Positions 26,666-39,400 are shown, counted from the first letter of the stretch. The stretch is 64,000 bases of DNA from Geomobilibacter sp964432205 (GCA_964432205.1 CAYSMK010000026.1:1-64000), one strand, 5' to 3'. A program made the numbers and translations. The notes: generated by a model from the letters alone, not told the origin.

Positions 26666-27579
26666 TCAAGACAATAAACCGTCGAGTTTAAGGTGGTGCC
26701 CGGTCGCGCAGCTGACCGGCGCTGCCCCGGTTTTGAGCGTGGTTTTACGCTCGACAAATTTGTCCACGATTCTTGCTCCGCCGCCGCTGGCGGTTCGGTA
26801 GACCTGAATCGGCGTACGGTTGCCCTGCGACTGATGAGGCCGTTCAGTGTTGTAAAACTCAAAATACTCAGTCAGGCCCAACTGTAATCCAAGCATGTCG
26901 ACGTACCCTTTCAGGTACACATCCTCGTGCTTCACGCTTCGCCAGAGCCGTTCTACGAAGATATTGTCCAGTGCCCGACCGCGGCCGTCCATGCTGATTG
27001 CGATGCCGTGTAACTTCAGGACGCCGGTAAAGGCATCGCTTGTGAACTGGCACCCTTGGTCAGTATTGAAAATACTCGGCGTGCCGTATAAGTCCGTAGT
27101 GACTGTTCCAGGCAGTCAACACAGAAATCGCTGTCCAGGGTGTTCGATAACCGCCATGCCAGCACTTTCCTTGAGTACCAGTCGATTACTGCCGCCAAAT
27201 AGGCAAAACCGCGTGCCAGGCGGACATACGTTATATCGGTACTCCAGACCTGGTTAGGTCGTATCACATTCACGCCTCTGAGCAGATACGGATAAATCTT
27301 GTGCTGAGGGTGAGGAAGGCTGGTTTTGGGGCCTGGTGCCATGCCAGCCAACCCCAGGAACCCCATTAGCCGTTGAACCCGCTTACGGTTGACCAAGTGC
27401 CCGGCTTTGCAGAGATGTACCACCATCCTGCGGCTACCATAAAACGGATGACGCGTATACTCGGCATCAATCAACGTTAGTAGCAGTAACTCCAGGTCAT
27501 CCGGAACAGCGGCCGTACGTGGAGCATAAACGGAGGAGCGGGCGACGCCAGCCAGCGCGCATTGCCGGGTGAGGGCCAT
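26666..27579 (-). pseudogene. IS3-family transposase orfB, frameshifted
   Basis: DDE integrase-type transposase. The 5' frame (27579-27016) holds the HTH_21 region and YPYLLRGVNVIRPNQVWSTD with the first Asp, then RGFAYLAAVIDWYSRKVLAW. Near 27085-27095 the frame breaks: the correct continuation is YGTPSIFNTDQGCQFTSDAF. The 3' frame resumes as MDGRGRALDNIFVERLWRSV, with the Glu, and RPHQSQGNRTP. All three acidic residues exist but not in one frame. Confidence 0.85.
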
Positions 27580-27614
27580 GGGGTCCAGCAGGCTAACCCA
27601 GTGCCTACGATCAG

Positions 27615-27908
27615 TTATTGGTCGATCCCGGACTTTTTTTTGAGCCAGTCCAATTCCATTTTAAGTCGCCCGATCTCGGAGTAAAGCCGCTCGGGGCTAG
27701 CGGACGGATCTTCGGGCTTCGGGCCGCGCTTAGTCTCGAAAATGCTGGGCGCCTGCGCGAGGAGTTCTCGCTTCCATTCGCCGACCTGAGTCGGATGGAC
27801 ACCGAACTCCTGGGCGATTTCGTTCACCGTCTTGACGCCTCGAATCGCTTCAAGAGCAACTTTCGTCTTGTACTGACTGGTGAAGCTTTTGCGCTTCCGT
27901 TCACTCAT
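27615..27908 (-). CDS. IS3-family transposase orfA
   Basis: 97 residues, HTH_Tnp_1 type: MSERKRKSFTSQYKTKVALE, then EIAQEFGVHPTQVGEWKREL. The C-terminal leucine-zipper-like part has RLYSEIGRLKMELDWLKKK. It is the DNA-binding partner of orfB; the usual -1 frameshift fusion would be useless here because orfB is broken. Confidence 0.88.
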   Translation of the reverse strand: MSERKRKSFTSQYKTKVALEAIRGVKTVNEIAQEFGVHPTQVGEWKRELLAQAPSIFETKRGPKPEDPSASPERLYSEIGRLKMELDWLKKKSGIDQ

Positions 27909-28118
27909 TGCCTGCTCGCAGGCACCATCTTAAACTATTGTCCTGAAATTGGGGTCCACTATACCCCTGGAAAGCATGATCTTGATTATTTTTTCTTTCG
28001 GTTCTGTGGTGAGAATGACTTTCCTAATAATAAGGTATCGGAAGTTCACCCTTATCATTCGTCCACCGGTTAATATTAGACATGGCAATTTTACAAGCCG
28101 ATGTGAACGACCGTTACA

Positions 28119-28394
28119 TCACCGGTTAATCCTGTCTCGCAATACGGCACTCGGCTTGAATGTCAGGACGCGGCGGGCCGGGATGGCTATTGACTCACCA
28201 GTCTTGGGGTTGCGACCACGACGGTCGGACTTACTCCTGACACCAAAGTTCCCGAACCCTGAGACCTTGAGTGATTCGCCTTGTTCTAGGGTTTTCTTGA
28301 TGACCGAAAGGACGTGCTCGATGAGATCTGCAGCGTCTCGTTTTGAATAACCGTTGGCATTGGCAATTATTTCTATCAGATCGGCTTTTGTCAT
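28119..28394 (-). CDS. Integration host factor alpha / HU-type DNA-bending protein
   Basis: 91 residues covering the whole HU/IHF fold. The beta-arm signature VSGFGNFGVRSKSDRRGRNP and KTGESIAIPARRVLTFKPS are typical; IHF-alpha is slightly favoured by ARRVLTFKPS. Such proteins bend DNA for recombination and promoter architecture. It could assist the local integrase, but Geobacter-type genomes carry several copies, so this is probably an accessory paralogue. Confidence 0.88.
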   Translation of the reverse strand: MTKADLIEIIANANGYSKRDAADLIEHVLSVIKKTLEQGESLKVSGFGNFGVRSKSDRRGRNPKTGESIAIPARRVLTFKPSAVLRDRINR

Positions 28395-28728
28395 CGAAAC
28401 CCCTCAATTGTCCCACCTAATCTATGCTCAGCCTATTTATCTATCTAGTTTCCGTCCGGAAAGGGTTCTTTTCCGCCTGGCTGTGTCAATCTGCGGTCTC
28501 GGCGTACAGTTGTACGCCTTCGCGCAATCCCTTGATTCCCTTGCCAAGACGAAAAAACCCTCCTTTCAGAATCGGAAACCGATAGTTTCTCATCGGAGTT
28601 TCCGGATGGAACCTATTTAGCATATATCCAGTCGCTTCGCCAGCGTATCAATTTGGTATTCGGTAGTATTTGTTTGGCCCCCAGCCCGTACACTAACGAA
28701 TTTGTGTAAGCTGCATCACAAATTAACT
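28395..28728. other. Intergenic region with two hairpins
   Basis: No gene. GGCGTAC/GTACGCC forms a tight hairpin near 28499-28516, and CGGAAACCGAT/ATCGGagTTTCCG forms a longer one near 28569-28604. They could belong to the 5' leader of the HU/IHF gene on the minus strand. No riboswitch class is recognised. Confidence 0.35.
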
Positions 28729-28843
28729 GCAACAAAATGTTACTGTAACAAAATGTTACTGTAACAAAATGTTGCACATGACTGTAGAGCCTTGCCTATA
28801 GCCTATTTATGGGCGCAAGTGTAACAAAATGTTACACTTGCGC
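28729..28843. repeat. Iteron-like cluster of GTAACAAAATGTTAC palindromes
   Basis: Four copies of GTAACAAAATGTTAC or a one-base variant. The first three start at 28729, 28745 and 28761, spaced exactly 16 bp. The fourth (28821-28835) is the centre of a larger 14-bp-arm palindrome (28813-28843) followed by GTTTTTA that may also act as a terminator. Evenly phased palindromes suggest cooperative binding by a dimeric regulator or an iteron-type replication/partition site. Confidence 0.75.
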
Positions 28844-28900
28844 GTTTTTATTCGCCCCAAGCTAATTCAATAATCCGTGTAATATTAGTATGTTAAATAT

Positions 28901-28916
28901 TGGCACAGATTTTGGT
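28901..28916 (+). promoter_or_regulatory. Possible sigma-54 promoter
   Basis: TGGCAC-N5-TTGGT matches the -24/-12 layout except for GG instead of GC at -12. It lies about 210 bp upstream of the Gly-rich secreted protein gene. From there to 29127 I see no gene. Confidence 0.3.
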
Positions 28917-29127
28917 ATATGGTGTGGGTGGTTTTTGCTGGCCTGCAAAGGGCTGATTTTATACGCAAAAAAAATGTGTGACTGCATTTCGCGAAAGAAG
29001 GCGTTGGGGACGTAGAGAACAAGAGCGCTATATACGCTAAGAAACTACGGGTAAAATTGAGGAACTAACCGTCTCTTGATATTTATTAACAGCAAACTTG
29101 ATGAAGACAAGATAACAGGAGGAAGGA

Positions 29128-30393
29128 ATGGAAAAGAAGCGAGTTCACGGAAAAATATTGGCAGCGTTTTCTGTCTTCTTAGGATGGGCAGTCATGTCTA
29201 CTGCTGCAATGGCGGCATTCGATAGTGGCAGCACCGGAGCGGACGGCGCGTTTGCCCCGGCAACCAGCACCCAGGTACAGATCCCGGAGAGCGGCGTGCT
29301 CAATTACATGACGGTCAACATTCCGAGTGGGGTTACGGTTACCTTCAGGAAAAACTCGAAAAATACACCGGTTACCATCCTGGTTTCCGGAAATGTGACA
29401 ATTGCCGGAACGATCAGCGTGAACGGTGGCAATGCCAGTAATAATACGCCAGGAGTTGGCGGTCCCGGTGGTTTCGATGGAGGTGTCGGTGGGTTCCCTG
29501 CCGCTGCCGGTTTCAGGGGGCAAGGTCCCGGCGGTGGCGGTGGCGGTCAGAATGCTGCTGGAGCAGGTGGCGGCGGTTTCGGGGACGCGGGGTCAGTTGG
29601 AAGCAATTATTATTCTTGTAGCTCACCGGGTAGCGGAACTGGCGGCACTGGTGGCGCTGTGTACGGTAATGCTGGACTCATTCCATTAATAGGCGGCTCA
29701 GGCGGGGGCGGCAGTGGCGATGTAACCCAGTCCGCTATCGGTGGTGGCGGTGGCGGTGGCGGTGGTGCAATCCTGATTGCCTCATCTGGAACCATCACAG
29801 TAACAGGCTCTGTTACGGCAGTAGGCGGTAATGGCACAATGAGCAATTATTTGTCTATCCTTGGAGGGGGTGGTAGTGGCGGCAGTATAAGGTTGCTTGC
29901 CAATACTATTACCGGCGAAGGGAGCATCTCTGCAGCGGGAGGGAATGGTAGTGGGCCTTGTTACACATTTTCCGGTGGAACGGGCGGTAATGGCCGGATT
30001 CGTCTGGAAGCATGGCAGATCAATCGCGTGGCAAACACTACCCCTGCCTATGTTGCGAATCCAAACCCGGCGACCATATACCCTACAGTTGTCCCTTCTC
30101 TTGCCATCGCCAGGATAAATGGCGGTGACGTGCCAGTCCCGCCCAAAGGAGCGTTTCGTTCACCTGACGTGACCTTGCCATTCAATGCTTCGGGGCCGAT
30201 CACTGTTACCGTGACGGCTGCGAACGTGCCGGTCGGGAAGACCGTTACGCTCAAAGCACTTCCGGAAACAGGGACCAGTATCGCCAGCTCATCAGGTGCT
30301 CTGGTCGGTACTGCCGACGCGTCGACCGTCGATATTCAGCTGAATTTGACCAAGGGCGTTTCCTACGTTCTTTCGGCATCCGTAAACTACTGA
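29128..30393 (+). CDS. Secreted glycine-rich beta-helix-like protein
   Basis: 421 residues. Signal peptide about 1-30 (ends in STAAMAA-F). Residues 45-110 look like short beta rungs (VTILVSGNVTIAGTISVNGG). Then follows a long Gly-rich stretch (about 108-290) with several poly-Gly runs separated by hydrophobic rungs (GAILIASSGTITVTGSVTAV), and a C-terminal beta sandwich (about 330-421). It looks like a surface or matrix protein. AGGAGG sits ahead of ATG 29128. It is encoded 47 bp upstream of the giant RHS gene in the same direction, so export or display together with it is plausible. Confidence 0.75.
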   Translation: MEKKRVHGKILAAFSVFLGWAVMSTAAMAAFDSGSTGADGAFAPATSTQVQIPESGVLNYMTVNIPSGVTVTFRKNSKNTPVTILVSGNVTIAGTISVNGGNASNNTPGVGGPGGFDGGVGGFPAAAGFRGQGPGGGGGGQNAAGAGGGGFGDAGSVGSNYYSCSSPGSGTGGTGGAVYGNAGLIPLIGGSGGGGSGDVTQSAIGGGGGGGGGAILIASSGTITVTGSVTAVGGNGTMSNYLSILGGGGSGGSIRLLANTITGEGSISAAGGNGSGPCYTFSGGTGGNGRIRLEAWQINRVANTTPAYVANPNPATIYPTVVPSLAIARINGGDVPVPPKGAFRSPDVTLPFNASGPITVTVTAANVPVGKTVTLKALPETGTSIASSSGALVGTADASTVDIQLNLTKGVSYVLSASVNY

Positions 30394-30440
30394 TAGCGAT
30401 TATCACAACTTGAACCTTTTCGGCCAAGGTACCGCCTACC

Positions 30441-33400
30441 ATGCATAAGACATTCGTTCGCTGTATTGCCATTGCCGCCCTGTGTGTGACTATCGCATCG
30501 ATATTCGCGGTTTCCCAACTCAACGCTGACACCGTTGCCTGGCCGGTCAGCCTTGTTTCCCTGCAGGAGGCAACTCCGGGCGGACCGGTGTATGCGCAAC
30601 CTGTGTCAGTGGCAAGTCCATCGGCCAGCGTGGCTGCGGGTAGTAGCATACAGAGTCAGCCGGTCAGTATCGTTACCCCGACATTTGCTACAGATACCAG
30701 CTACATGGCTCTGCCGGCGTCGGTGGCATACCAGAGTGAGTCTACTGGCGATCCAGACCTTGTTGGCCTGTGGCATATGGATGGAGATTGGATAGATTCT
30801 TCGGGAAATAATAATCATGGAACCCCATTAAACGGAGCCACATTCAGTAGCGACAAGAAAGCAGGGACAAAGGCTGGAAGTTTTGATGGGATTGATGACA
30901 ACGTCCCTACGACGGATTTCAGGCTCGGGAATAACAATTTTACCATCATGACATGGGTAAAACCTTCAAGTTTTACTGGTAGAAATGATCCTAACTCTAT
31001 CCGCATCTTCTCGAAGGATACTTGGCCGAGCGCATGGTGGGTTGTAGATTTCGTGAAGGCAGGCAGCGACACTGAAGCTAAAATAAATTTCAGTTCTCAT
31101 ATGTTTGGTGGGACGTCAAATGGCATCATAAAATTAAATGAGTGGTCACATTTTGCAATTGTAATAGATCGGGCAAATTTTAGAATAAAATTTTACATAA
31201 ATGGTGCATTAAGTAATGAGGTGGCAATACCTACCAATACTACTAGCAACCTTGATATAGCTGGGGCAAAATTTACTATTGGCGCCTATGTATATAATTA
31301 TTATAAAGGATTTATTGACGAAACCGCCATCTTCAAGCGCGCCTTATCCTCCAACGAAATTGCCCAATACCATGCTGCTGGCATCTCCGTCGATCCTAGC
31401 GCCCCGGCACCTCCCGCGTTCGATTCAGTTCCCGCTTTTGCCGGCTCGAACAGTATTACTCTTTCCGGCACCCGTCCGGCCAATACCTCAATTTGGGTGA
31501 ACAACAAGAAGATTGCGGCTGCCGATGCAGCAACCGCTTGGCAGGGAACCTATTCACCTCTGCAACTCGGCGCCAATATTCTGAATGTAACTGCTTTCGA
31601 CGAAACCCAGCTTCTGCAAAGCACCACGGTAAGCAAAAATGTTTTCTATGAAACAACCGCCCCGGTTATCGAAAGTTCGATTCCGACCAACAACTCGAAT
31701 ACCGCCCAAGTCGTTACCAACGTCTCCCTTACCCTCTTCGATGCCAATGCAGGGGTGGACCTGAACGCCAGTATTCAGGGAGCGACGGTCAAGAACGCCG
31801 CCGGGCAAACGATAGCAGGCACCTGGACCATCTTCGGTTCCAGGACCATCATCTTTACCCCCACCGTACCGTTCCCGGTCGACACCTATACCGTCACCAT
31901 CCAGGCCACCGACCTCGTGGGGAACTCGGTCCAGCGACAGGTCATCTTCACCAACCATGACACCAGCGCACCGGTCAGCAAGGCAACAATAGCCGGAACA
32001 AAGGACAGTGCCGGCTGGTACTCAACGCCGGTAACCGTAACACTGAGCGCAGACGACAGTGCTGGCGGCGCCGGGGTCAACAGGATCGACTACAGCCTGG
32101 ACAATGGTACTACCTGGCAGGTATATGCGGCTCCGTTCGTCATCGAGAGGGATGGCAAGACTACCATACAGTTTCGTGCCATTGACTCTGCGGGCAACCA
32201 GGAATCGCCGGCAAACGTTCTGGATGTCAAGGTCAACAAGGCCGGACTTATTGGCAAGTGGCAAATGGACGGCAACTGGAACGATGCCTCGGTTATCGGC
32301 ACCAATGCCCTGCCGCGCAACGGGGTGGCATTTACGGCAAGTGCCAGGATCGGGACGGATGCCGGCTTGTTTAACGGCACCGATGCGTATCTCGAAGTGC
32401 CCAACAGAACAGCGCTGAACCCGCCTACAATCACGGTAGAAGCCTGGGCCAAGAGCGGTACCGCCACCTGGAACAGTAGCGGTTCCCTGGTCAGTAAACG
32501 GAACGCCTACATTCTCTCTCCAATCCAGGGAAGTACTACGATCCGTTTCTACGCCTGGCTCGATGGGGTCTTGCAGTCGGTAACCTATAGCGATCCTGGC
32601 CTGGACATCACCCAATGGCACCATTACGTAGGGACATACGATGGTTACCGATTAAATCTCTACGTGGACGGTATCAAGAGCAGCTATGCCTATACCGGCT
32701 CAGTTGACACCTCCGACACCGGGTCGCTCTTCATAGGCTGGGACGACGGCCAGGCCGGACGCTATTTCAACGGCTTCATAGATGAAGTCGCCATTTACAA
32801 CCGGGCGCTTTCCGATACCGAAGTTCTTGAGCATTATCGCAACATCGCCATCGGCGTGCCAACCGTTGATCAGTTTACCTCACCGGTAAACACCCCGTCC
32901 ATCGCCCTTTCCGGTACCAAGCCGGCCAACAGCAGCGTCGTCATCAGTAGCGGGAGCACCAGCGTCGAGATCGCCCCCCAAACGGATGCTACTGCCTGGG
33001 CTGCAACTACCTGGCAGGGGAGTTATACGCTCACGTCCGGCATGAATGTCCTGAACATTACGGCAAAGGATGCGGACGGCTACCACAGTCAGGCGGCGAC
33101 AGTCAGTGTTGCATTGGATGACACGGCGCCGGCACTGGTGTCGTCCGATCCGGTCAATGGTGGCATCTTCAAGTCGCCGCTCTCCACCATAACCGTCAAC
33201 TTCGCCGATGCCTACTCACCGCTGGATCTGGCCGCAACCGTTGCCCAGGCCACGGTGAAGAGCGGATCGAACCTGGATGTGGCCGGCAGTTGGACCACCA
33301 ACGGCACCGGCACGACCGGTTCAGCACTGTTTACTGCCGCCTCGCCCATGGGGGAGGGAAACTACAGCGTCACTCTTAACCCCACCGACACCTTTGCCAA

Positions 33401-36400
33401 CAGCAACACGGTGTCGGTCGGCTTTACCGTGGATATGACGGCACCAGTGCCGCCGACCATCGCCCCAATTGCTTCGCCATCAAATAGCACCAGCAGGACC
33501 GTCACCGGCACCAAGTCCGCCGACAGCGTGAGCGTGGCGGTAACCTGTCCTGGCGGCACGGTTGGTTCGGTCAGCTATCCGACCGCCACCAGTTGGAGCG
33601 TTGTGATTTCCGGCCTGCAGGAAGGGGTGCGTACCGTTACCACCTCTGCCGTCGACAGCGCCGGCAATCCGAGCACTGCTGCGACGGCAAGCTTCACTGT
33701 CGATCTCACTCCCCCGACAAAGCCGGTAATCAATGCACCGATCACGCCGACCAACAGTACCTCCATCACCCTTACCGGAACGAAAGAGGCCAACTCGTCC
33801 CTGTACCTGAACAATGCCGTCACCACGGTGCCGTTTGTCGATACCGCCTGGAGTGCCACTGTAGCTCTGAGCGAGGGAAGCAATACGTTTACCGTCTTTG
33901 CCAAGGACGAAGCCGGCAATCAAGGCCAGAGCGCCACGACTACCGTAGTCCGCGATACGGCACCACCGACCATCCTCTCGTCATCCCCAACTGCAAGCGC
34001 CATAAAGGGCTCGGTCGGGAGCGTCAGCATCTCTTTCACTGGTGGCGCTGCCGCCGCCGATGTTGCCGCCTCGCTGACCAATGCCGCGGTGAAGAAGGGG
34101 ACGACAATAATCGACGGCGTCTGGTCAGTAGCGGGTGACAGCATCCTCTTTACTCCGGCCACAACTTTGGCCGAAGGGGTCTACACAGTCACCGTCTATC
34201 CGGTGGATGCGCTTGGCAACAAGGGGTCGGCCACGTTCAGCTTTACAGTGGACCAGGGCTCGCCGACCGTGCAGACTCTGACCGTCAGCCCGGCCAGCCC
34301 GCTCAGAGCGGGGAGTGCAACCTTTACCCTGACCTTCGGCGAGGCCATGGATACCACGGTGTCGCCGGTGGTTACCTTCGGCAGTGCGCAGTATGCCGTA
34401 ACCGGCAGTTGGACCGACAACAGGACATGGCGGGGCACCGCCACCCTGACCGCCGCCATGGGCGACGGTTCCTACGCTGTCACGGTCAAAGGGGCCAAAG
34501 ATGTGGCCGGCAATATCATGGCAGACCAGTCTGCCTGGAGCTTCGTCCTCGATACCACGCCGCCGCCGGTACCCACCGCCAATGCCGTCACGCCGCTGAC
34601 CAAGACGGCCAGCCAACTGCTGACCGGCAGCAAGGCCGCCGATACGGCCCTCGTCGTCAACGGCCAGGTCCGGGTGGCCTTGAGCAGCGCCACCAGCTGG
34701 AGCTACAGCTATCCGCTCGTCGAGGGGGCCAACACCCTGACCATCGTGGCCCGCGATGCCGCCGGCAACGACTCTGCCGCCATTGCTCCCGCCCCCGTCA
34801 TTACTCTCGACACCACCCCGCCGCTCTTTACGGTGGACGTCTACAAGAATCCCGCAACCGCTGCCACCCAGGTGATCTCCGGCAAGAAAGAGGCCGGGAG
34901 CGTCGTCAAATTGAATGGTGCCGTCATCGTCGATGCTGCTGATCAGAGCAGTGACTGGTCCTATTCCCTCACGCTCGTAGATGGCATCACCAACCACTTG
35001 GTCTTCACCGCAACGGATGCCATCGGCAATGCCACGACCAAACCCCTCGACATCCTCTTCGATTCGGCGCCCCCTGTTGCGCTTGGCGTCGGCATGCTCA
35101 CCGCCGACGGCAGCGGCAAGGGGAGCGAGGTCACCCTGGCGTGGCCGTCCTACCCCGAGCCGACCGGCCTGGCGTACTATCGCGTGTTCCAGTCCCTGAC
35201 CGATATTGCCACCGTCAGCGACCTTACCCCACTGGCCACGGTCAACAAGGGGAGCAAAGCCCATAAGGCAACCGGTCTGACCCTGGGCACCCGCTACTAC
35301 TTCGCCGTGGTACCGGTCAGCAGCAGCGGCAACAGCGATCCGGCGGTTCACAGCACCAGCGCCGTGCCGGTCGATACCCTGGCCCCGGAAGAGATAACCG
35401 GCCTCACCGCCGTTGCCGGTTACAACACGACCGATGGCAATACCGTCACCCTGTCCTGGACCCCCAGCGTCAACAGCAGCGGCGATCTCGCCGACCAGGT
35501 GGTCTATCTGGACAGCGGCAACGGATACGATGCCGGGACCGCGATCGGCAAGACTGTCACCTCTTATACCCGCAAGGGTTTGAGCGATGCCGCACTCTAC
35601 AAGTTCGAGGTCCGGGTCAAGGACCAGTTGGGCCATGAGAGCCAGGGGGTGAATATCCTGGTCTCTACCAGGCTGGCCAACCCGACCGGCCTGACCGCAA
35701 CCCCTGGGAACAGCAAGATAGCCCTTGCCTGGACCCCGGTCGCTTCACCCTACGTCAAGCTCTACAATATCTACCGCCTCAGGAGCGACACGCCGACGAC
35801 GGATACTGCCGGCATGACCCTGCTGCGCAGCCAGACCGGCACCACCTTTACCGACGACCTGGTGGTCAACGGCAGTACCTACCAGTATGCCGTGACCGTA
35901 CTCAACAGCTTCGGCGCCGAGCGAAGCGGTGTCCAGAGCGTGCCGGCCACCCCCCGCGGCGACACCGCAGGGCCGGTCGTCAGCGGGCCGAACCTGACGA
36001 CGAATCAGGTGGTGACCGCCCCAATAACCATAACCGCGTCTGCCAGCGATGCGGAAAGCGCAATGGACCGTATCGAGCTGTTTGTCGATGGAGCAAAGGT
36101 CGCCACTGCGACCGGCAACTCCCTCTCCCATAACTGGAATGTCATCGACACCAGCGACGGCAGCCATACTGTCAAGGTCGCCGCTTACGACGCACCGGGC
36201 AACCTGACCGAAAAGACCATCCCGGTCGTGGTCAGCCTGGCGCCACCGGCACCGCCGGTCATCAGCACAACCTTCAGTGGTCCGATCACTCAGCAAAACA
36301 TCAGCGTCAGCGGTACAACGCAAGCCGGCGCCACGGTCTTCCTGAAACTGAACGGCGTCGTGACCGGCCAGCAGGTTGCCACTACCGGTGCGTTCACCTT

Positions 36401-39400
36401 CAATACCGTTGCCCTGGTGGAGGGAAGCAACGTCATCGCCGTCAAGGCCGCCAACCGCGGTGGCGATAGCGGTTACAGCAGCGATCTCAGGGTCACTGTC
36501 GACAGCGGTCCGCCGCCCGCTCCCACAGGCCTGACCGCCAAGGTGCTGGCAGGCGGGGCAGTGCAGTTCTCCTGGCAGGTCGGGACCGGCGAACTCCCCA
36601 CCGGCTACAATCTGTATGAAGCAATGTCGCCATTCGCTGCAACTACCGATACCGGCGTCCACAAGGTCACCACCACCCCTATCGCCTATCTGCTCAAGGA
36701 GCATATCCCGGCCGACGATACCATGCGGTTCTATGCCGTAACGGCGGTTGACGGCGCCGGCAACGAGAGCCCCATCTCCGGCGTGGTGCCGATTGCCACC
36801 GATCGGGTCTCTCCGACTGCGGCCACGGTGCAGTTCAGTATGGGCAGCACCACGCCGGCGGACAATGTTTACGGCCCCGGCCAGTTGAATGTCACCCTCA
36901 TTGTCAGCGAACCGCTCAAGGAGCTGCCGTTCCTTTCCATCGAGCCGCAGTCCGGCTCGCCATTGGTGGTTCTGCTGCGCCAACTCGACGAAACCCATTA
37001 CGATGGCAGCGTGAATATCGATTCGGCTGTTCCCCATGGGAACACCCTCTGGAAATTCTCCGGCAAGGACCAAGCAGGCAACCGGGGGACAAGCCAGGGG
37101 ACCGGTCCGACCTTCGATCTGCGTGGTCCTGCGGCGGACATCGTTACTCCCAAAACAACGCTCAAGACATCTGTCGGTCCGATTGCCGTGTCCATCGTAT
37201 TTGACGAGCCGGTTACCAACATCCCCACCCTGGCACTGGGCTCCAATGGAGTCAGCTCGCCGGTTTCCGGGCTGACGACCAGCGACGGCGGCCTGCACTG
37301 GAGCGGTACGCTCGATCCGGCGGGGCTCTCCGACGGGAGCGGCCAGTTCGTACTGACCAATGCGCGAGACCGGTTCAATAACTCCGGCACGACGGTCAAG
37401 AGCGGAGGTTCCATCCTCCTCTATGCCACGGCGCCCCCCGCCCCGGCGGTGCCGACCGGTCTGGGCGCCAAGACGGCGAAAGGGGGTGTGGTCAATCTCG
37501 CCTGGACGAAGGTGAACGACGCCCTTGGCTACAAGCTCTACCGTAAGGCGGTCGGCGACAGCGAGTCGACGCTCATTCATGCCGCTGCGAGCGGCAGTGC
37601 GACCACCTATGCAGACCTGCCGGCCATTGATGGCGCTTACGCCTATTCCGTCAGCTCCGTGGGACTGCTCGATGTCGAGAGCGCCCGCAGCGACGAAGTG
37701 GCGGCAACCGCTGACCGGCTGCCGCCGGTCAGCCCCACCGGCCTCGCCCTGCAGCTGTCCGGTAACGGGGTCGTGGCAACCTGGGACACAGTCACGGCTC
37801 AGGAAGAAGTTCCGACCAGTTTCCGTCTTTACCGGGCAAACGGCACGATTATCGACCTTGTCGGCCTGACACCGGCCGCTACCGGCAAGACCTCTACCGT
37901 AACAGACCCGACGCCCGATACATCGCAACGGTTCTATGCCGTCACCGCCCTGGATGCACTCGGCAACGAGAGCGCACCTTCTCCAACCGTGGAAATCACC
38001 TTCCCTGTGGCGCCGGTCAGAAATCTGCTCCTGACCCGGGTGGACTCCGGCAGGCCCGCCCTTTCCTGGGAGGCCGGGGAAGCCGGCTTGCAGGGGTTCC
38101 ATATCTATCGCAACGGCAATCGGATCACCCAGGTGCCGACCGTCTCGACCACCTACAGCGACGGCTACTACAGCGGCGGAATCGTCAGCTACGGCATATC
38201 CGCAGTCAACGCTGTCGGTACCGAGAGTCCGGTCCGCGAGGTCGTGCTGCCGAGTCTGACCATCGGCCTCAAGGAAGGAACCACCCTGCGCCGCGGCGTA
38301 CTGGAAACCATCCCACTGATCGTGACGTTGCCGGCTGACGCAACGGCGCCGCTCACGGTCGATAGTCTGACCCTGAAGATCGGCCCGCTGCCCGAGAGCA
38401 GCCAGCCGGGACCGTTCACGATCACGCCCGGCGTGCCGCTGGAGGTGGCAAAAGTCGCTGCCTCAGAGGCCAATGCCCCGCCACTGGAGGCAGTGGTCGC
38501 CACCGCGGTCCTGACCCCGGCTCCGGGCACCACGGTCCGGATTACCCAGAGTTCCGTAGCCTCGATTCTCGGGGCCGGCTCAGCCCTGGAGCTCTTCAAC
38601 GATCCGCTGGTACGCGGCACGACCGCCAAGGTAAGGCTCAAGGTCAACAATCTGGGGAGTGCCCGGGCCGAATTCCTCACTGCGGAAAACGGTGGGCCGA
38701 CCGGCCAGGTCACGGTCTTCCTCAAGGACCAGGACGGCAATGTGCTGGCCCAGGGACGCCTCAACCAGCGTAGCGGCGCCGCGATCGTCGATGCCGGCAC
38801 CTATACCACTGCCCGTCTGAATCCGGGTGAGAGCTTCCTGTCCGAACCGATCACCTTTACGGTTCCGGCCAACGCCCCCTACAAGGTGAGCCTGGAAGCG
38901 GTCATCGGCGCCACCTACTACCATTACGGCCAAGAGGACCAGGTCGTGGCTCCGGGGCTCAGCCAGAGCGTTGAGGCTGCCATCGCCGACGTTTCCTATT
39001 CCGCCCTGGCCGCCACCGACAAGGCGATCTGCAAGCAGGGCGAGAGCGTCGTGATCTCCGGCCAGGCCGTCTCCACCACTTCAGGCCAGCCGATGTCCCT
39101 GGTGCCGGTCAGGATCGGCCTTTCTCTCAAGGGGTTCGACCGGTTCTTCACGGTCTCCACCGACCAAAATGGTGCCTTCAGCTACACCTTTACCCCGGCG
39201 GCAAACGAGACCGGCAGCTTCAGCGTCTGGGCCAGCCACCCCGATCTCGGCAACCGCACCATCCAGGCCCAGTTCAGCGTCATCGGCCTGCAGGTGACCC
39301 CGGACATAGCCACTATCCGCATGCTGCGTGGTAACAGCCAGGATATCCCGGTTTCCGTCGTCAATATCGGCGGCAGCGAACTGACCGGTCTGACCCTGAC

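Larger units (their letters stand above)
26652..27960 (-). mobile_element. IS3-family insertion sequence
   Basis: About 1.31 kb bounded by imperfect inverted repeats AGTGGACCC (left, 26652) and GGGTCCACT (right, ending 27960), with similarity continuing inward for about 24 bp (to GACAATA). It encodes orfA and a DDE orfB on the minus strand. I could not see a target duplication at the edges (TTG left, ATA right). orfB carries a frameshift, so this copy is probably inactive. Confidence 0.85.
26503..28058 (-). pseudogene. Small gene interrupted by the IS3-family element
   Basis: The 5' part (28058-27961) reads MIRVNFRYLIIRKVILTTEP then KEKIIKIMLSRG; the 3' part (26651-26503) reads FNPLTTLMPFVGILDQETRD then RIFQKYGREREISQPKDLHG. 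Each half is open on its own side of the insertion sequence, and the stop lies in the inverted repeat at 26484. The intact protein would have had about 80 residues. Its function is unknown. Confidence 0.4.

Noticed and set aside
29500..29780. Gly-rich coding stretch as a tandem DNA repeat or CRISPR-like array
   Set aside because: The repeats follow the reading frame (GGN codons) and have no fixed unit length; they are explained by poly-Gly runs in the protein.
34125..38102. Long minus-strand frames (503 and 785 codons) within the RHS gene
   Set aside because: Antisense shadows of a GC-rich repetitive gene: no signals, implausible protein composition, and the plus strand has clear domains.
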